Source of the DNA: Mesobacillus foraminis
GTDB lineage: Bacteria; Bacillota; Bacilli; Bacillales; Cytobacillaceae
Assembly: GCF_004340465.1 (NCBI RefSeq)
Contig: NZ_SLVV01000001.1
Span: 450,730 to 514,729 of the forward strand
Length of the DNA: 64,000 bases
Direction of reading: 5' to 3'
In this document: piece by piece, positions 18,253 through 26,112 of the stretch
How the letters are laid out: each line of letters starts with the position of its first letter
Position numbering within the stretch: position 1 is the first letter of the stretch
The notes under the pieces: model-generated
Databases searched by the model: none
Told to the model about the DNA's origin: nothing
What the model saw: the letters and a program-made list of their open reading frames with translations, nothing else
Translations under genes and position numbers: made by a program

Positions 18253-18398
18253 CTATTGAGTTAGACGTTCCAATGTTACAGCCGATACACCAGCACAAAC
18301 AATGTCCTTTCCATGTACGTCATAATTCGCATGACCCTCAGTTCGGTAAGACAGGATTTTAGCGTCAGAAATGCTTCCATAATGTCCACTTTAATCAA
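18253..18398 (-). pseudogene. fragment of a Prp-like (YsxB) cysteine protease
   Basis: A TTG start with RBS GGGAGGT gives MIKVDIM, then a one-base shift continues as GSISDAKILSYRTEGHANYD and VHGKDIVCAGVSAVTLERL before a stop. GHAxYxxHGKDIVCAxVSA with its His and Cys is the catalytic signature of Prp, which cleaves the N-terminal extension of ribosomal protein L27. Only about 45 of ~110 residues are left and the frame is broken, so it is a remnant. Confidence 0.7.
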
Positions 18399-18426
18399 TT
18401 AGCTGTACCTCCCTTCCAAATGGCAA

Positions 18427-18648
18427 TTATCCTAGATTGCCATTCATAAAGTACCAGCGATCACCTCTATTATGAAGGTTCCCTTTTTTCTTCAGGGTCC
18501 TTAATTGTTTAAAAATAGAAGCTTGCGAATTCGTTTCTTCCGTTACTAATAAATTGTTTGTTTTTGAATCCAGACAAGATACAATCTTCTTTGCGCTTAT
18601 TCCAGGGTGTTCTTTTATACAAGTGAGGATAATGTCCTCAATTTCCAT
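18427..18648 (-). CDS. small winged-helix-like protein, function unknown
   Basis: 73 aa: MEIEDIILTCIKEHPGISAK, then a segment ending QLRTLKKKGNLHNRGDRWYF. The helix-turn-helix/wing pattern (ILTCIKEHPGISAKKIV... LKKKGNLHNRGDRWYF) suggests a small DNA-binding protein. RBS GAGGAGAAATGTG precedes the ATG. It lies in the monooxygenase cluster, 54 bp after the 18703-19830 gene. I do not recognise a specific family. Confidence 0.55.
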   Translation of the reverse strand: MEIEDIILTCIKEHPGISAKKIVSCLDSKTNNLLVTEETNSQASIFKQLRTLKKKGNLHNRGDRWYFMNGNLG

Positions 18649-18702
18649 TGGTCACATTTCTCCTCTGTTTAATAAAAGTATAATGTTCAAGGCTCTTCTT
18701 AA

Positions 18703-19830
18703 TCAGATAGAATATCGATTCTTTGGATAAGGTAAACCTAAATTCCCACGCAAAGTTTTTGCTTCATATTCTTCACGGAAAATTCCTCTTTCTTGTAAGA
18801 GTGGAACGACTAAATCAATAAAGTCATCAAATCCTGAAGGAAGCTCCTGTCTTATCAGCAATAGATCCAGCGCCCCAGCTTCGTGCCAGTGTTGAATTTG
18901 ATCTGCCACCTTTTCTGCCGAACCAAAAAGTTTTGGTTTTGGTATACGGTAAATCGGCATCAGCGCTTGCAGCTCCTGGAATTTTTCCTCAGCTTCTCTT
19001 TCTGTCTGTCCTACAATCGGATTATGTGAAATCGCAAGTAGGAAATCATCAAACGAACGCCCTTCTAACTCCACTCTCCTCTTTAACTCTTGACTAAAAG
19101 CTTTTGCATCTTCTAAATTATCAGCCGGGAGAAATACACCGTCGGCATGCTTTGAGGCAATATTCATGAAATCCCGAGAAGAGCCGGCTTGGAAAATAAC
19201 CGGTCTTCCTTGTCTGGAACGGCTAATATTTAAAGGGCCATCTACTGAAAAATAGTTTCCTCTATAATTTAGAGCATGCATTTTTCGATGATCATAGAAT
19301 ACTCCACTTTCTTTATCTCGTATAAAAGCGTCATCCTCGTAGGAATCCCAAAGACCTTCGACAATCTCTAAAAATTCTTTTTTCATTGGATACAAGTCTG
19401 CTTTAGAAAGATGAGTGCGACTATAATTCGCTAATCCTCCTGGATTCGAAGTAACGGCATTCCATCCTGCCCGGCCATTGCTGATTTTATCAAGAGAAGC
19501 CATCTGACGGGCAACCGTGAATGGATCTGCATAGGAAGTTGCAATTGTGGCAGTAAGCCCAATAGAATGAGTCACCATGCTTAAGGCAGATAGAATACTT
19601 ACACCTTCAAACATACTTAGATAATGAGGAATCATCCCCGGTCCAATATGGCTGACATCAACTAAAAAGATGGTGTCAAACTTTCCTTCTTCTAATCTTT
19701 TAGCTTTTTTTACGTAGTAATCGATGTTCTCACTGGCATTAGCTGGCATATCCGGGTGACGCCACCCCATGTAATTCCAGCCTACTCCATCTATAATCCC
19801 ACCGAGCTTCAGTTGTTTTTTCTCTTTCAT
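18703..19830 (-). CDS. LLM class flavin-dependent monooxygenase (NtaA/SnaA/DszA family), copy 1
   Basis: 375 aa TIM barrel. WRHPDMPANASENIDYYVKK near the N-terminus and the RAGWNAVTSNPGGLANYSR region (~137-155) are characteristic of the nitrilotriacetate/pristinamycin/dibenzothiophene-sulfone monooxygenase group. It ends LRGNLGLPYPKNRY, the same C-terminal motif as its neighbours. These are two-component enzymes that use externally supplied FMNH2 and O2. It is somewhat shorter than the ~440-aa norm. It follows the LLM gene at 19864-20901 by 33 bp, so it is in the same operon. Confidence 0.88.
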   Translation of the reverse strand: MKEKKQLKLGGIIDGVGWNYMGWRHPDMPANASENIDYYVKKAKRLEEGKFDTIFLVDVSHIGPGMIPHYLSMFEGVSILSALSMVTHSIGLTATIATSYADPFTVARQMASLDKISNGRAGWNAVTSNPGGLANYSRTHLSKADLYPMKKEFLEIVEGLWDSYEDDAFIRDKESGVFYDHRKMHALNYRGNYFSVDGPLNISRSRQGRPVIFQAGSSRDFMNIASKHADGVFLPADNLEDAKAFSQELKRRVELEGRSFDDFLLAISHNPIVGQTEREAEEKFQELQALMPIYRIPKPKLFGSAEKVADQIQHWHEAGALDLLLIRQELPSGFDDFIDLVVPLLQERGIFREEYEAKTLRGNLGLPYPKNRYSI

Positions 19831-19863
19831 TCATTTCGCCTTCTTTCATTCTAGTCTGGTTAA

Positions 19864-20901
19864 CTATTTAGAACTAAAATCAAATTCTTCCGCCAGTAAC
19901 TGATAACCCTTTAGCCGGCTTGCTTGGTCAGGATAAAAATCCGCGATCATAATTTCATCTACTAAAGCTTCATTTGCCATCCGCTTTAACTTTTCAGCAA
20001 CATTGGCTGCACTTCCAATAACAAAACGGTCTTTATTATATTGACGCGCTTCCTTTTCCTGTGGTGTATAAACATACTTACTTGCTTCTTCCGTTGTTGG
20101 AAATGAAAGATCCCTTGAACCTGTTGCCATTCTTGCCCACATTAATTCCACGGGCCCTGCCAAATATTTTGCCTCTTCCTCTGTTTCTGCAGTAATAACT
20201 CCAATTGCCAACATGCTCTTTGGCTCATTCATATAAATAGATGGCTTGAAATTTTCACGATAGGAACGAAGCATTGGTATAGCTAATCTAGGTTCCAAGT
20301 GGGCTGCAAACACAAAACCAAGTCCTTTATCGATAGCGAACTGCACACCGCCCTGGCTGGAACCTAACATATACAGATCGGGTACTAATAATCCATTCCC
20401 TGGAACGATTATCTTCTTGAAGGGATGATGAGCTGGGAAATTTCGTGAAAAAAACGAGAGTAATTGATCTAATTGTTCTGGAAAGTCATTTGAAGTAACT
20501 GACTCTTGTGAACGTTGTAAGGCTAATGCAGTTAATCCATCTGTTCCCGATGCTCTTCCTATTCCAAGGTCTACCCTGCCAGGATAGAGGGCTTCGAGTA
20601 ATGTAAAGTTTTCCACTACTTTCAGAGGACTATGGTTAGGTAACATAATCCCTCCTGAACCTACACGTATATTTTGGGAATGTGAAGCTGCGTGCAGACT
20701 TAACAAATCAGGAGATGTACTGACTTGGCTAGGAGTATTATGATGTTCCGTGAACCAGTATCTCTTATAACCTAATCTATCGGCTAGTTGGACCATCTCT
20801 GTTGAATTTTTTAAACTTTGAATAGGATTACTACCAGCATATACATGTACAAAATCTAAGATAGATAACGGTAGATCATTATCAAGTTCATTTTTGACCA
20901 T
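19864..20901 (-). CDS. LLM class flavin-dependent oxidoreductase (bacterial-luciferase-like, YhbW type)
   Basis: 345 aa. LADRLGYKRYWFTEHHNTPS (~48-67) and GSGGIMLPNHSPLKVVENF (~101-119) are signature segments of the MsnO8/YhbW branch of luciferase-like monooxygenases, and FVIGSAANVAEKL is the C-terminal FMN-phosphate loop. RBS AAGGAG overlaps the end of a nitroreductase fragment. It belongs to the minus-strand monooxygenase operon. The substrate is unknown. Confidence 0.88.
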   Translation of the reverse strand: MVKNELDNDLPLSILDFVHVYAGSNPIQSLKNSTEMVQLADRLGYKRYWFTEHHNTPSQVSTSPDLLSLHAASHSQNIRVGSGGIMLPNHSPLKVVENFTLLEALYPGRVDLGIGRASGTDGLTALALQRSQESVTSNDFPEQLDQLLSFFSRNFPAHHPFKKIIVPGNGLLVPDLYMLGSSQGGVQFAIDKGLGFVFAAHLEPRLAIPMLRSYRENFKPSIYMNEPKSMLAIGVITAETEEEAKYLAGPVELMWARMATGSRDLSFPTTEEASKYVYTPQEKEARQYNKDRFVIGSAANVAEKLKRMANEALVDEIMIADFYPDQASRLKGYQLLAEEFDFSSK

Positions 20902-20916
20902 TAAATAAAACTCCTT

Positions 20917-21069
20917 TTAATCAATGATAGAAACCACCTGCAAAAGGCTGAAAGATGATGTTTGATTAGCTGCCTTAAAAATGGCATCCCTTTGTTCCTC
21001 TGTCAGTGGTTGATTCGTAAGAGAACGAATGGACGTACGATTATCTAGCAATTCAAGGGTATTATTCAT
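20917..21069 (-). pseudogene. N-terminal fragment of the NfrA-like nitroreductase
   Basis: An ATG at 21069 opens a 50-codon frame (MNNTLELLDNRTSIRSLTNQ, then PLTEEQRDAIFKAANQTSSF) that closely matches the first 49 residues of the intact gene at 17408-18148, then stops. Together with the monooxygenase 3' end to its right (to ~21160), it forms a ~235-bp imperfect direct repeat of ~18010-18244. Confidence 0.9.
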
Positions 21070-21079
21070 TTGAAAACTA

Positions 21080-22423
21080 TTAATTACTGTTATCATTCAG
21101 CCTTCCGTATTGATAAGGAACCCCCATGTTCTCACGCAGTGTTTTTCCTTCATACTCTTTGTGGAACAAACCGCGGTCTTGCAAAATCGGGACAACCAGT
21201 TCCACAAAATCAGCAACTCCATCATAGGCTATATCCGGAACAACCGAGAAGCCGTCACATGCACCGGCCAAAAACCATTCTTCCAAGAAGTCAGCAACTT
21301 GTACGGGGGTACCTGCCACTACTGGATGATAGTTAATGACCCCATGGGCAAGAACATCTCGAATGGATAGCCCTTGTTTCAGCAGATCTAAAGCTCTGTC
21401 GGAACGTGGATCCATTGGGTTGGCATATGCCTTTTTCAACATGTCAGCTGATAAAGGTTGATCAATATCTACTGAGTGCACCGATAGTGGTAAGCCAACC
21501 ATGGAACCAAGGTAACTTACTCTTCCTGGTATCTCCTCTGGATTAAAACTCATAAGCTGTCTTCGCCGCTCTAAACCTTCTTCTTCAGTTGAACCGATGG
21601 AAAACATAAAACCTGCATACATCTTAATATCATCAGGATTTCTGCCAAAACGGGCAGCACTTTGTCGAACCGCTTGCCTATGTTCACGAGCAGATTCGAT
21701 ATCATAAGGATTTGCATAGACACCAGAAGCGTATCTCCCTGCCAATTCCAAACCTAATTCCCCTCCGCCTGCCTGGAAAATAACTGGTTGACCTTGCTCA
21801 GAAGGAGGGATTGGCAAAGGACCACGAGACGCATAATACTGCCCTTGAAGATTGATAGGCTGAATTTTGTCCATGTCGGCAAATTTTCCGCCTTCTACAT
21901 CTAACGTCCAAGCGTCTTGTCCCCAACTCCCCCACAATGCTTGGACAATTTGGATGGATTCATGAGCCATGTTATATCGTTCTTTGCGACTGGCAATCTG
22001 AGCACCAAAATTTGCTGCAGCTGCTGGATTTGATGTGGTAACCGCATTCCACCCTACACGCCCATGACTTATAACATCCAGTGCTTTGAACTGACGTGCT
22101 ATGTTATATGGATAATTGAATGTCGTTGATAGGGTAGCAACAAGCCCAATATGTTTCGTTTCCCTGGCTACAGCCATTAGTGCTAACATAGGATCCATAG
22201 GGAACATGGGAGTCTGAGGACCTAAGTCATTGTATAATCCAGGAGTATCAGCGATAAAGATCATTTGAAATTTTCCTTTTTCAGCTAATTTAGCTCGCTC
22301 CACATAACTATCGGTATTTGTGTAGGCTGCTGGGTCGGTGCCAGGCATTCTCCAAGCGCTAAATTCGGCTCCGTACCCCGAAACCATTTGTAGTGCTAGT
22401 TGCATCTGTTTTCTTTTTTTCAT
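21080..22423 (-). CDS. LLM class flavin-dependent monooxygenase (NtaA/SnaA/DszA family), copy 2
   Basis: 447 aa from the ATG at 22423, which has AAAGGGGAAG upstream. SAWRMPGTDPAAYTNTDSYV at ~21-40, RQFKALDVISHGRVGWNAVT and NPAAAANFG are family signatures, and it ends EYEGKTLRENMGVPYQYGRL. It is the first gene of the monooxygenase operon and lies downstream of two TTAGCNNGCTAA palindromes, so the adjacent MarR protein probably represses it. Relatives oxidise chelators, sulfones or sulfides using FMNH2. The substrate is not deducible. Confidence 0.9.
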   Translation of the reverse strand: MKKRKQMQLALQMVSGYGAEFSAWRMPGTDPAAYTNTDSYVERAKLAEKGKFQMIFIADTPGLYNDLGPQTPMFPMDPMLALMAVARETKHIGLVATLSTTFNYPYNIARQFKALDVISHGRVGWNAVTTSNPAAAANFGAQIASRKERYNMAHESIQIVQALWGSWGQDAWTLDVEGGKFADMDKIQPINLQGQYYASRGPLPIPPSEQGQPVIFQAGGGELGLELAGRYASGVYANPYDIESAREHRQAVRQSAARFGRNPDDIKMYAGFMFSIGSTEEEGLERRRQLMSFNPEEIPGRVSYLGSMVGLPLSVHSVDIDQPLSADMLKKAYANPMDPRSDRALDLLKQGLSIRDVLAHGVINYHPVVAGTPVQVADFLEEWFLAGACDGFSVVPDIAYDGVADFVELVVPILQDRGLFHKEYEGKTLRENMGVPYQYGRLNDNSN

Positions 22424-22512
22424 GTATTTCTTCCCCTTTATTTTTAATAGGCTCCAAGTAAGCAAAAGAGCCGCAGTTTATTAGTTCTAATTACATTTCA
22501 GTGAAATAATAT

Positions 22513-22524
22513 TTAGCTTGCTAA
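22513..22524. promoter_or_regulatory. MarR operator candidate O1
   Basis: TTAGCTTGCTAA, a TTAGC-N2-GCTAA palindrome ~90 bp before the monooxygenase start. Confidence 0.7.
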
Positions 22525-22636
22525 CTAATTTATGGTGAATACCCAGCACAGACAGTTTTCTCTTTGGTGCCCTTACTAAATTGTGGCGTACAATACTCAT
22601 AGTCTTTGGATTTTGTATTAAGTGCCAAACATTTAT

Positions 22637-22648
22637 TTAGCAGGCTAA
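22637..22648. promoter_or_regulatory. MarR operator candidate O2
   Basis: TTAGCAGGCTAA, same palindrome, in the gap between marR and the monooxygenase operon. Confidence 0.7.
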
Positions 22649-22667
22649 ATATCAACATAGAGGAAAC

Positions 22668-23096
22668 TTAGAACAAGTTTCTCTCCATTCGCTTCATAAG
22701 TTCCCTTAAAATTAAGCGTTCTTCCGGTAAGATTGAACCGAGTAATTTTTCTTGCTGCTGTTTCCATTTGAAATCAACCGGTTTCTCTAATTCTTTGCCT
22801 TTGTCTGTTAGATAAATTCGCATAACCCTTGCATCCTGTTCATCACGTTTACGGTATATGAACCCATTCTGCTCCAGCGATTTAACCATATTTGTTACCG
22901 TAGGCGGCTCGCATTTTAAATGTTCACATAGTTGCATTTGTGTTATTCCATCACCTAACCACAAACGAGCGAGTAGTCTATCCTGGCCTACATGAAGATT
23001 AAGTTCTCTTAGATTTTCGCTATAATCTCGACGCATTTTGGATGAAATTTTATCTAACGACTCACGGATATCGCATCCAACCTTATTATCGTTCAT
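22668..23096 (-). CDS. MarR family transcriptional regulator
   Basis: 142 aa with a winged helix-turn-helix (GDGITQMQLCEHLKCEPPTV at ~49-68, then wing KRDEQDARVMRIYLTDKG). RBS GTGGAGG precedes the ATG. Three TTAGCNNGCTAA palindromes flank it: one ~30 bp before its own ATG and two before the monooxygenase operon. It therefore probably represses both itself and that operon. Cys residues near the N-terminus (GCDIRE) and in CEHLKCE could be redox sensors; this is speculative. Confidence 0.9.
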   Translation of the reverse strand: MNDNKVGCDIRESLDKISSKMRRDYSENLRELNLHVGQDRLLARLWLGDGITQMQLCEHLKCEPPTVTNMVKSLEQNGFIYRKRDEQDARVMRIYLTDKGKELEKPVDFKWKQQQEKLLGSILPEERLILRELMKRMERNLF

Positions 23097-23123
23097 GAAT
23101 ATGCCTCCACTACTAAAATGTAC

Positions 23124-23135
23124 TTAGCAAGCTAA
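23124..23135. promoter_or_regulatory. MarR operator candidate O3 (autoregulation)
   Basis: TTAGCAAGCTAA, the third copy, 28 bp upstream of the marR ATG. Confidence 0.72.
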
Positions 23136-23291
23136 CTATATCACGTTTGAAATTTAGTGGCCATTTATCTTAAGGGACCTACTTTCATATTACGGGCTAT
23201 ATTTATCTAGAACGGAGGTCAAATATATGGATCCATCAATAAGATTGAGCCCTTCATCCACATCAGCTATTTCATAATGTCCAGACTGCAT

Positions 23292-23336
23292 ATTACTCCA
23301 TTGCCTAACAACTTGTTGTATGGAGTAATTTTATTA
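23292..23336 (+). terminator. hairpin with T-tract between marR and hxlR
   Basis: ATTACTCCA pairs with TGGAGTAAT, followed by TTTTATT. No plus-strand gene ends here, so its role is unclear. Confidence 0.45.
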
Positions 23337-23393
23337 CTGAACTCAGAATAAAACCATTTCTCATCTTTGTGAAGAGGACAATAAAAATTGCCG

Positions 23394-23413
23394 TAGTACA
23401 TTTTTTTGTACTA
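23394..23413. promoter_or_regulatory. TAGTACA-N6-TGTACTA palindrome
   Basis: A perfect 7-bp inverted repeat around a T-tract, downstream of the hxlR stop. A close variant lies upstream of hxlR at 23842-23861. Confidence 0.5.
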
Positions 23414-23424
23414 ATAGCTTAGTT

Positions 23425-23455
23425 AGTACAAAAAAAGCTGCCCCAATGACAGCTT
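23425..23455 (-). terminator. terminator of the hxlR gene
   Basis: On the minus strand AAGCTG...CAGCTT is followed by TTTTTTT, directly after the hxlR stop. Confidence 0.8.
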
Positions 23456-23458
23456 CAG

Positions 23459-23818
23459 TTAGTCTACCTGCTCCCCGAACTTCTTCCCGAACTCTTCCAT
23501 CAAATCAATGATAGGAATGAATTCTTTCCCTTTTGAGGTTAATGAATAATCCACTCGAGGAGGAACCTCTGGATAAACTTTTCGACTTATTAAGCCATCG
23601 CTTTCTAATTCTCGAAGTTGCTTTGTAAGAGAACCTTGTGAAATGTCCCATAAAAAGGCTTTAATTTCACTATAGCGACGCTCTTTGTTCTTTAAATACC
23701 AAAGAATGATATATTTCCAACGTCCAGAAAGTATGTTTTGGGTATAGGCAATGCCATAAACCTCTCTTTGTTCCTTTATACACTCTTTGTCAAATCCATC
23801 CTTACAGATCCTAGACAC
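23459..23818 (-). CDS. HxlR family winged-helix regulator
   Basis: 119 aa. ILSGRWKYIILWYLKNKERR (~29-48) and ISQGSLTKQLRELESDGLISRKVYPEVPP (wing, ~64-92) are the HxlR/YodB pattern. It starts at a GTG. CKDGFDKEC near the N-terminus could sense electrophiles or quinones, as YodB and HypR do with an N-terminal Cys. It is divergent from the Rossmann oxidoreductase at 24041 and has TAGTACA-N6-TGWACTA palindromes on both sides. Confidence 0.88.
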   Translation of the reverse strand: MSRICKDGFDKECIKEQREVYGIAYTQNILSGRWKYIILWYLKNKERRYSEIKAFLWDISQGSLTKQLRELESDGLISRKVYPEVPPRVDYSLTSKGKEFIPIIDLMEEFGKKFGEQVD

Positions 23819-23841
23819 CTTTTCACCTGCTTTCTACTGTT

Positions 23842-23861
23842 TAGTACAAAAAAATGAACTA
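23842..23861. promoter_or_regulatory. HxlR operator candidate
   Basis: TAGTACA-N6-TGAACTA, 24 bp upstream of the hxlR start. It matches the palindrome at 23394-23413 except for one base. Confidence 0.6.
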
Positions 23862-24040
23862 CGTCCATTTTTATTGCCTACTTCAAAAAGATGGGAAATC
23901 ATTTTATTCTAGTATGTGTAACAGAAATACACAATACATTTTTATTATCTAATATATGTTAATCGTTTAATAAACATATGATTGTGTAACTTTAAACAGA
24001 ATAGCTCTTTCATATACAAAATACATTAGGAGGAACAATA

Positions 24041-24787
24041 ATGAGATTTGGAATTATAGGTGCAGGACCAATTGGGTCAATCATTTCAAAAAAATTAGTT
24101 AAGAATGGACATGATGTCAAAATCGCAGATGCACGAGGAGTTGAACGTTTAGAAGGAAAGGAGTTTGCTGGAACAGCTGTGCGCGTAGAGGATGTAATTA
24201 AAAATATTGAAGTTCTTATAATATCTCTCCCAATAAAAGCACTGCCAAGCATTCGGAACATTATCGATCAAGTCGGGGAGGAAGTAATCATTATAGATAC
24301 TTCAAATTATTATCCTTTTAGAGACGGAAAAATTGAAGAAATCGAGAACGGGATGGTTGAAAGCGTTTGGGCTTCAAATCAATTAGGCAGACCTATCATT
24401 AAAGCTTTCAACAACTTATTAGCCTATACTTTAGAAAATGAAGGAACATCCGAAGATTCTAGTGAACGAATTGCGATGGCAGTTGCTGGTAATGACCCAT
24501 CACAAAAACAAGTAGTCATGGACATAGTATACGAGCTAGGCTTCGACGCAGTAGACAGTGGTTCTTTAAGTGACTCTTGGAGACAACAGCCAGGAACTCC
24601 TGCTTACTGCACAGAGCTAACAAAAGATGAACTCACGAAAGCGTTGAAAAAGGCAAATAAAGAAAAAGCACCATTACTGCGGGATAAGGTGATGGAAAGG
24701 TTCGCAGAGCTTCTTGCAGAAAAAAAGGGAGTTGAATTTTCACATAATGATATTGTGAATATAAACAGAGAAATATACAATTCATAA
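24041..24787 (+). CDS. NADPH-binding Rossmann oxidoreductase (F420:NADP-reductase-like)
   Basis: 248 aa. GIIGAGPIGSIISKKLVKNG (residues 4-23) is the dinucleotide site. EVLIISLPIKALP and IIIDTSNYYPFRDG are typical of the F420_oxidored/NADP_oxidoreductase coenzyme-F420 group. Bacilli do not generally make F420, so the likely role is a general NADPH-dependent reductase. RBS TTAGGAGG precedes the ATG. It is divergent from hxlR, which probably controls it. Confidence 0.85.
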   Translation: MRFGIIGAGPIGSIISKKLVKNGHDVKIADARGVERLEGKEFAGTAVRVEDVIKNIEVLIISLPIKALPSIRNIIDQVGEEVIIIDTSNYYPFRDGKIEEIENGMVESVWASNQLGRPIIKAFNNLLAYTLENEGTSEDSSERIAMAVAGNDPSQKQVVMDIVYELGFDAVDSGSLSDSWRQQPGTPAYCTELTKDELTKALKKANKEKAPLLRDKVMERFAELLAEKKGVEFSHNDIVNINREIYNS

Positions 24788-24794
24788 AAACAAA

Positions 24795-24825
24795 AGGTGC
24801 ACTTAGATAGAGCGCACCTTTTTTA
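24795..24825 (+). terminator. terminator after the Rossmann oxidoreductase
   Basis: AAAAGGTGC and GCGCACCTTTTTT pair around a short loop, 8 bp after the stop. Confidence 0.85.
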
Positions 24826-25122
24826 CCCATATATATCCATAAAGTTGTGAAGATATAGGTACCTATTTCCTTTTTGATTGGTAATTCTTACATCTTACAA
24901 AACTCATTCCAGTCCGATCTCAATCTTTTTCAAAAACAGACCCTAAGTATGATTATATTTTAAATCCCTCTTCCACTCCCTCAATAAAAGAAGCGAACAC
25001 CCGGTTATTCCAGGTTTTTCCCTTTAGGCATCCATGAAGCGAAATTCGCGCCTGATCAGAAAAAATAAAAAGGGATCGACACTTTCAATACTAGATCTGC
25101 GGCTGGGTTGGTTGGTTAACTA

Positions 25123-25147
25123 GGGTGGGAGAGCCCACCCGTTTTTT
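25123..25147 (+). terminator. orphan terminator hairpin
   Basis: GGGTGGG AGAG CCCACCC followed by GTTTTTTG. Confidence 0.65.
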
Positions 25148-25199
25148 GTACTAGGCCATTTATGGGCAATTTATTAACATCTATTAACATTAAGAAATT

Positions 25200-25310
25200 C
25201 TATGGATGGCTAGCGTATTTAATCAGGGCTACCGGAACATTTATATCATCAATATTAATATGTCCGAAACCACCCGTTTCATTGTCCACAACCTTAATGT
25301 ATCGTCTTCC
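25200..25310 (-). pseudogene. fragment resembling the C-terminal part of GH32/CBM66 fructan hydrolases
   Basis: The minus strand encodes RYIKVVDNETGGFGHINIDD, then INVPVALIKYASHP and a stop. The DNxTGGxGHINxDDI pattern occurs in non-catalytic sugar-binding regions of levanase-type proteins. A stop lies immediately upstream in frame, so only ~35 residues survive. The identification rests on memory of this motif and is tentative. Confidence 0.4.
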
Positions 25311-25831
25311 CTATATTCAATGGCAAAAGAACTTTCCTTTATATCATCCCAATTTTTTATCTTCATAAAAAACCCCCTCACACTGAAAGTCAAACTTCAG
25401 CATAACCTTTAATTGAACCATTCTTCCTCTTTTTGATTATATTTATCAATAAGTTAAAAATTCAGCCTATTCTGTTAAAATAAAAGCGTATTTTTTTAGT
25501 AAGTAGAAAAATAATTTAGAGAAATCTTTATTCATACAAACCTACTGGTATCTGAATAAAAAAGCTGCATGGATAGTTGTTGAATCCTCAACGTAAACCA
25601 CCGATAGTGGTCACAAATATTAAAACAAAAAGCAAAGTCGTTCTCTCCAACCATTCTGCCTCGTTTTGTTAAGTGTAACCTTCACAAACCCAAATATCTT
25701 TTAACATAAAAACCTACTCACCTGTTTTATTTCTAAAACTAAATACAAAATCCTCTTGGTTTGAAACTGGTTAGCACATATTTTAAAAGATTGTATTTCC
25801 GATATTAAATCCTAATACTCCTTGAAATGAC

Positions 25832-25885
25832 AATAAACATAACAAGCGCGAATTAGCATTTAAATTCGCTTGTTATGTTTATTTT
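25832..25885. terminator. long perfect hairpin, terminator-like
   Basis: AATAAACATAACAAGCG and CGCTTGTTATGTTTATT pair over 17 bp, followed by TTT. It may end transcripts from either side; the nearest gene is lacI-type at 26113 on the minus strand. Confidence 0.7.
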
Positions 25886-26112
25886 TCCACCTGTCAAACT
25901 GAACTACTTAGGAGGATTATTTCCTCTATTTGTTTATGGATGGTTGAAGAATAAAATTATTGACTTCCCAGGTGGTCCTTTCTCAAATTTTAAATTTTGC
26001 GTCTAAGCAGAATTTAAACCCTTAGAAACCACTCCCCCCCCCCTTGCAGCATAATCGAAAGCATGATGATGATACAGGGCTAGAGACACAAGTGGGATAG
26101 AGCCTGTTCCAT

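Larger units (their letters stand above)
24826..26112. other. 1.3-kb gene-poor stretch with relics
   Basis: AT-rich, without an intact gene. It holds two terminator-like hairpins (25123-25147, 25832-25885), a sugar-hydrolase-like fragment (25200-25310) and a C10 homopolymer around 26034-26043. It looks like a decaying junction inside the island. Confidence 0.6.

Noticed and set aside
24041..24787. True coenzyme-F420 enzyme
   Set aside because: Bacilli generally do not make F420 and no F420 biosynthesis gene is nearby; only the fold is supported.
26030..26044. C10 homopolymer as a phase-variation switch
   Set aside because: It lies outside any reading frame or recognisable promoter.
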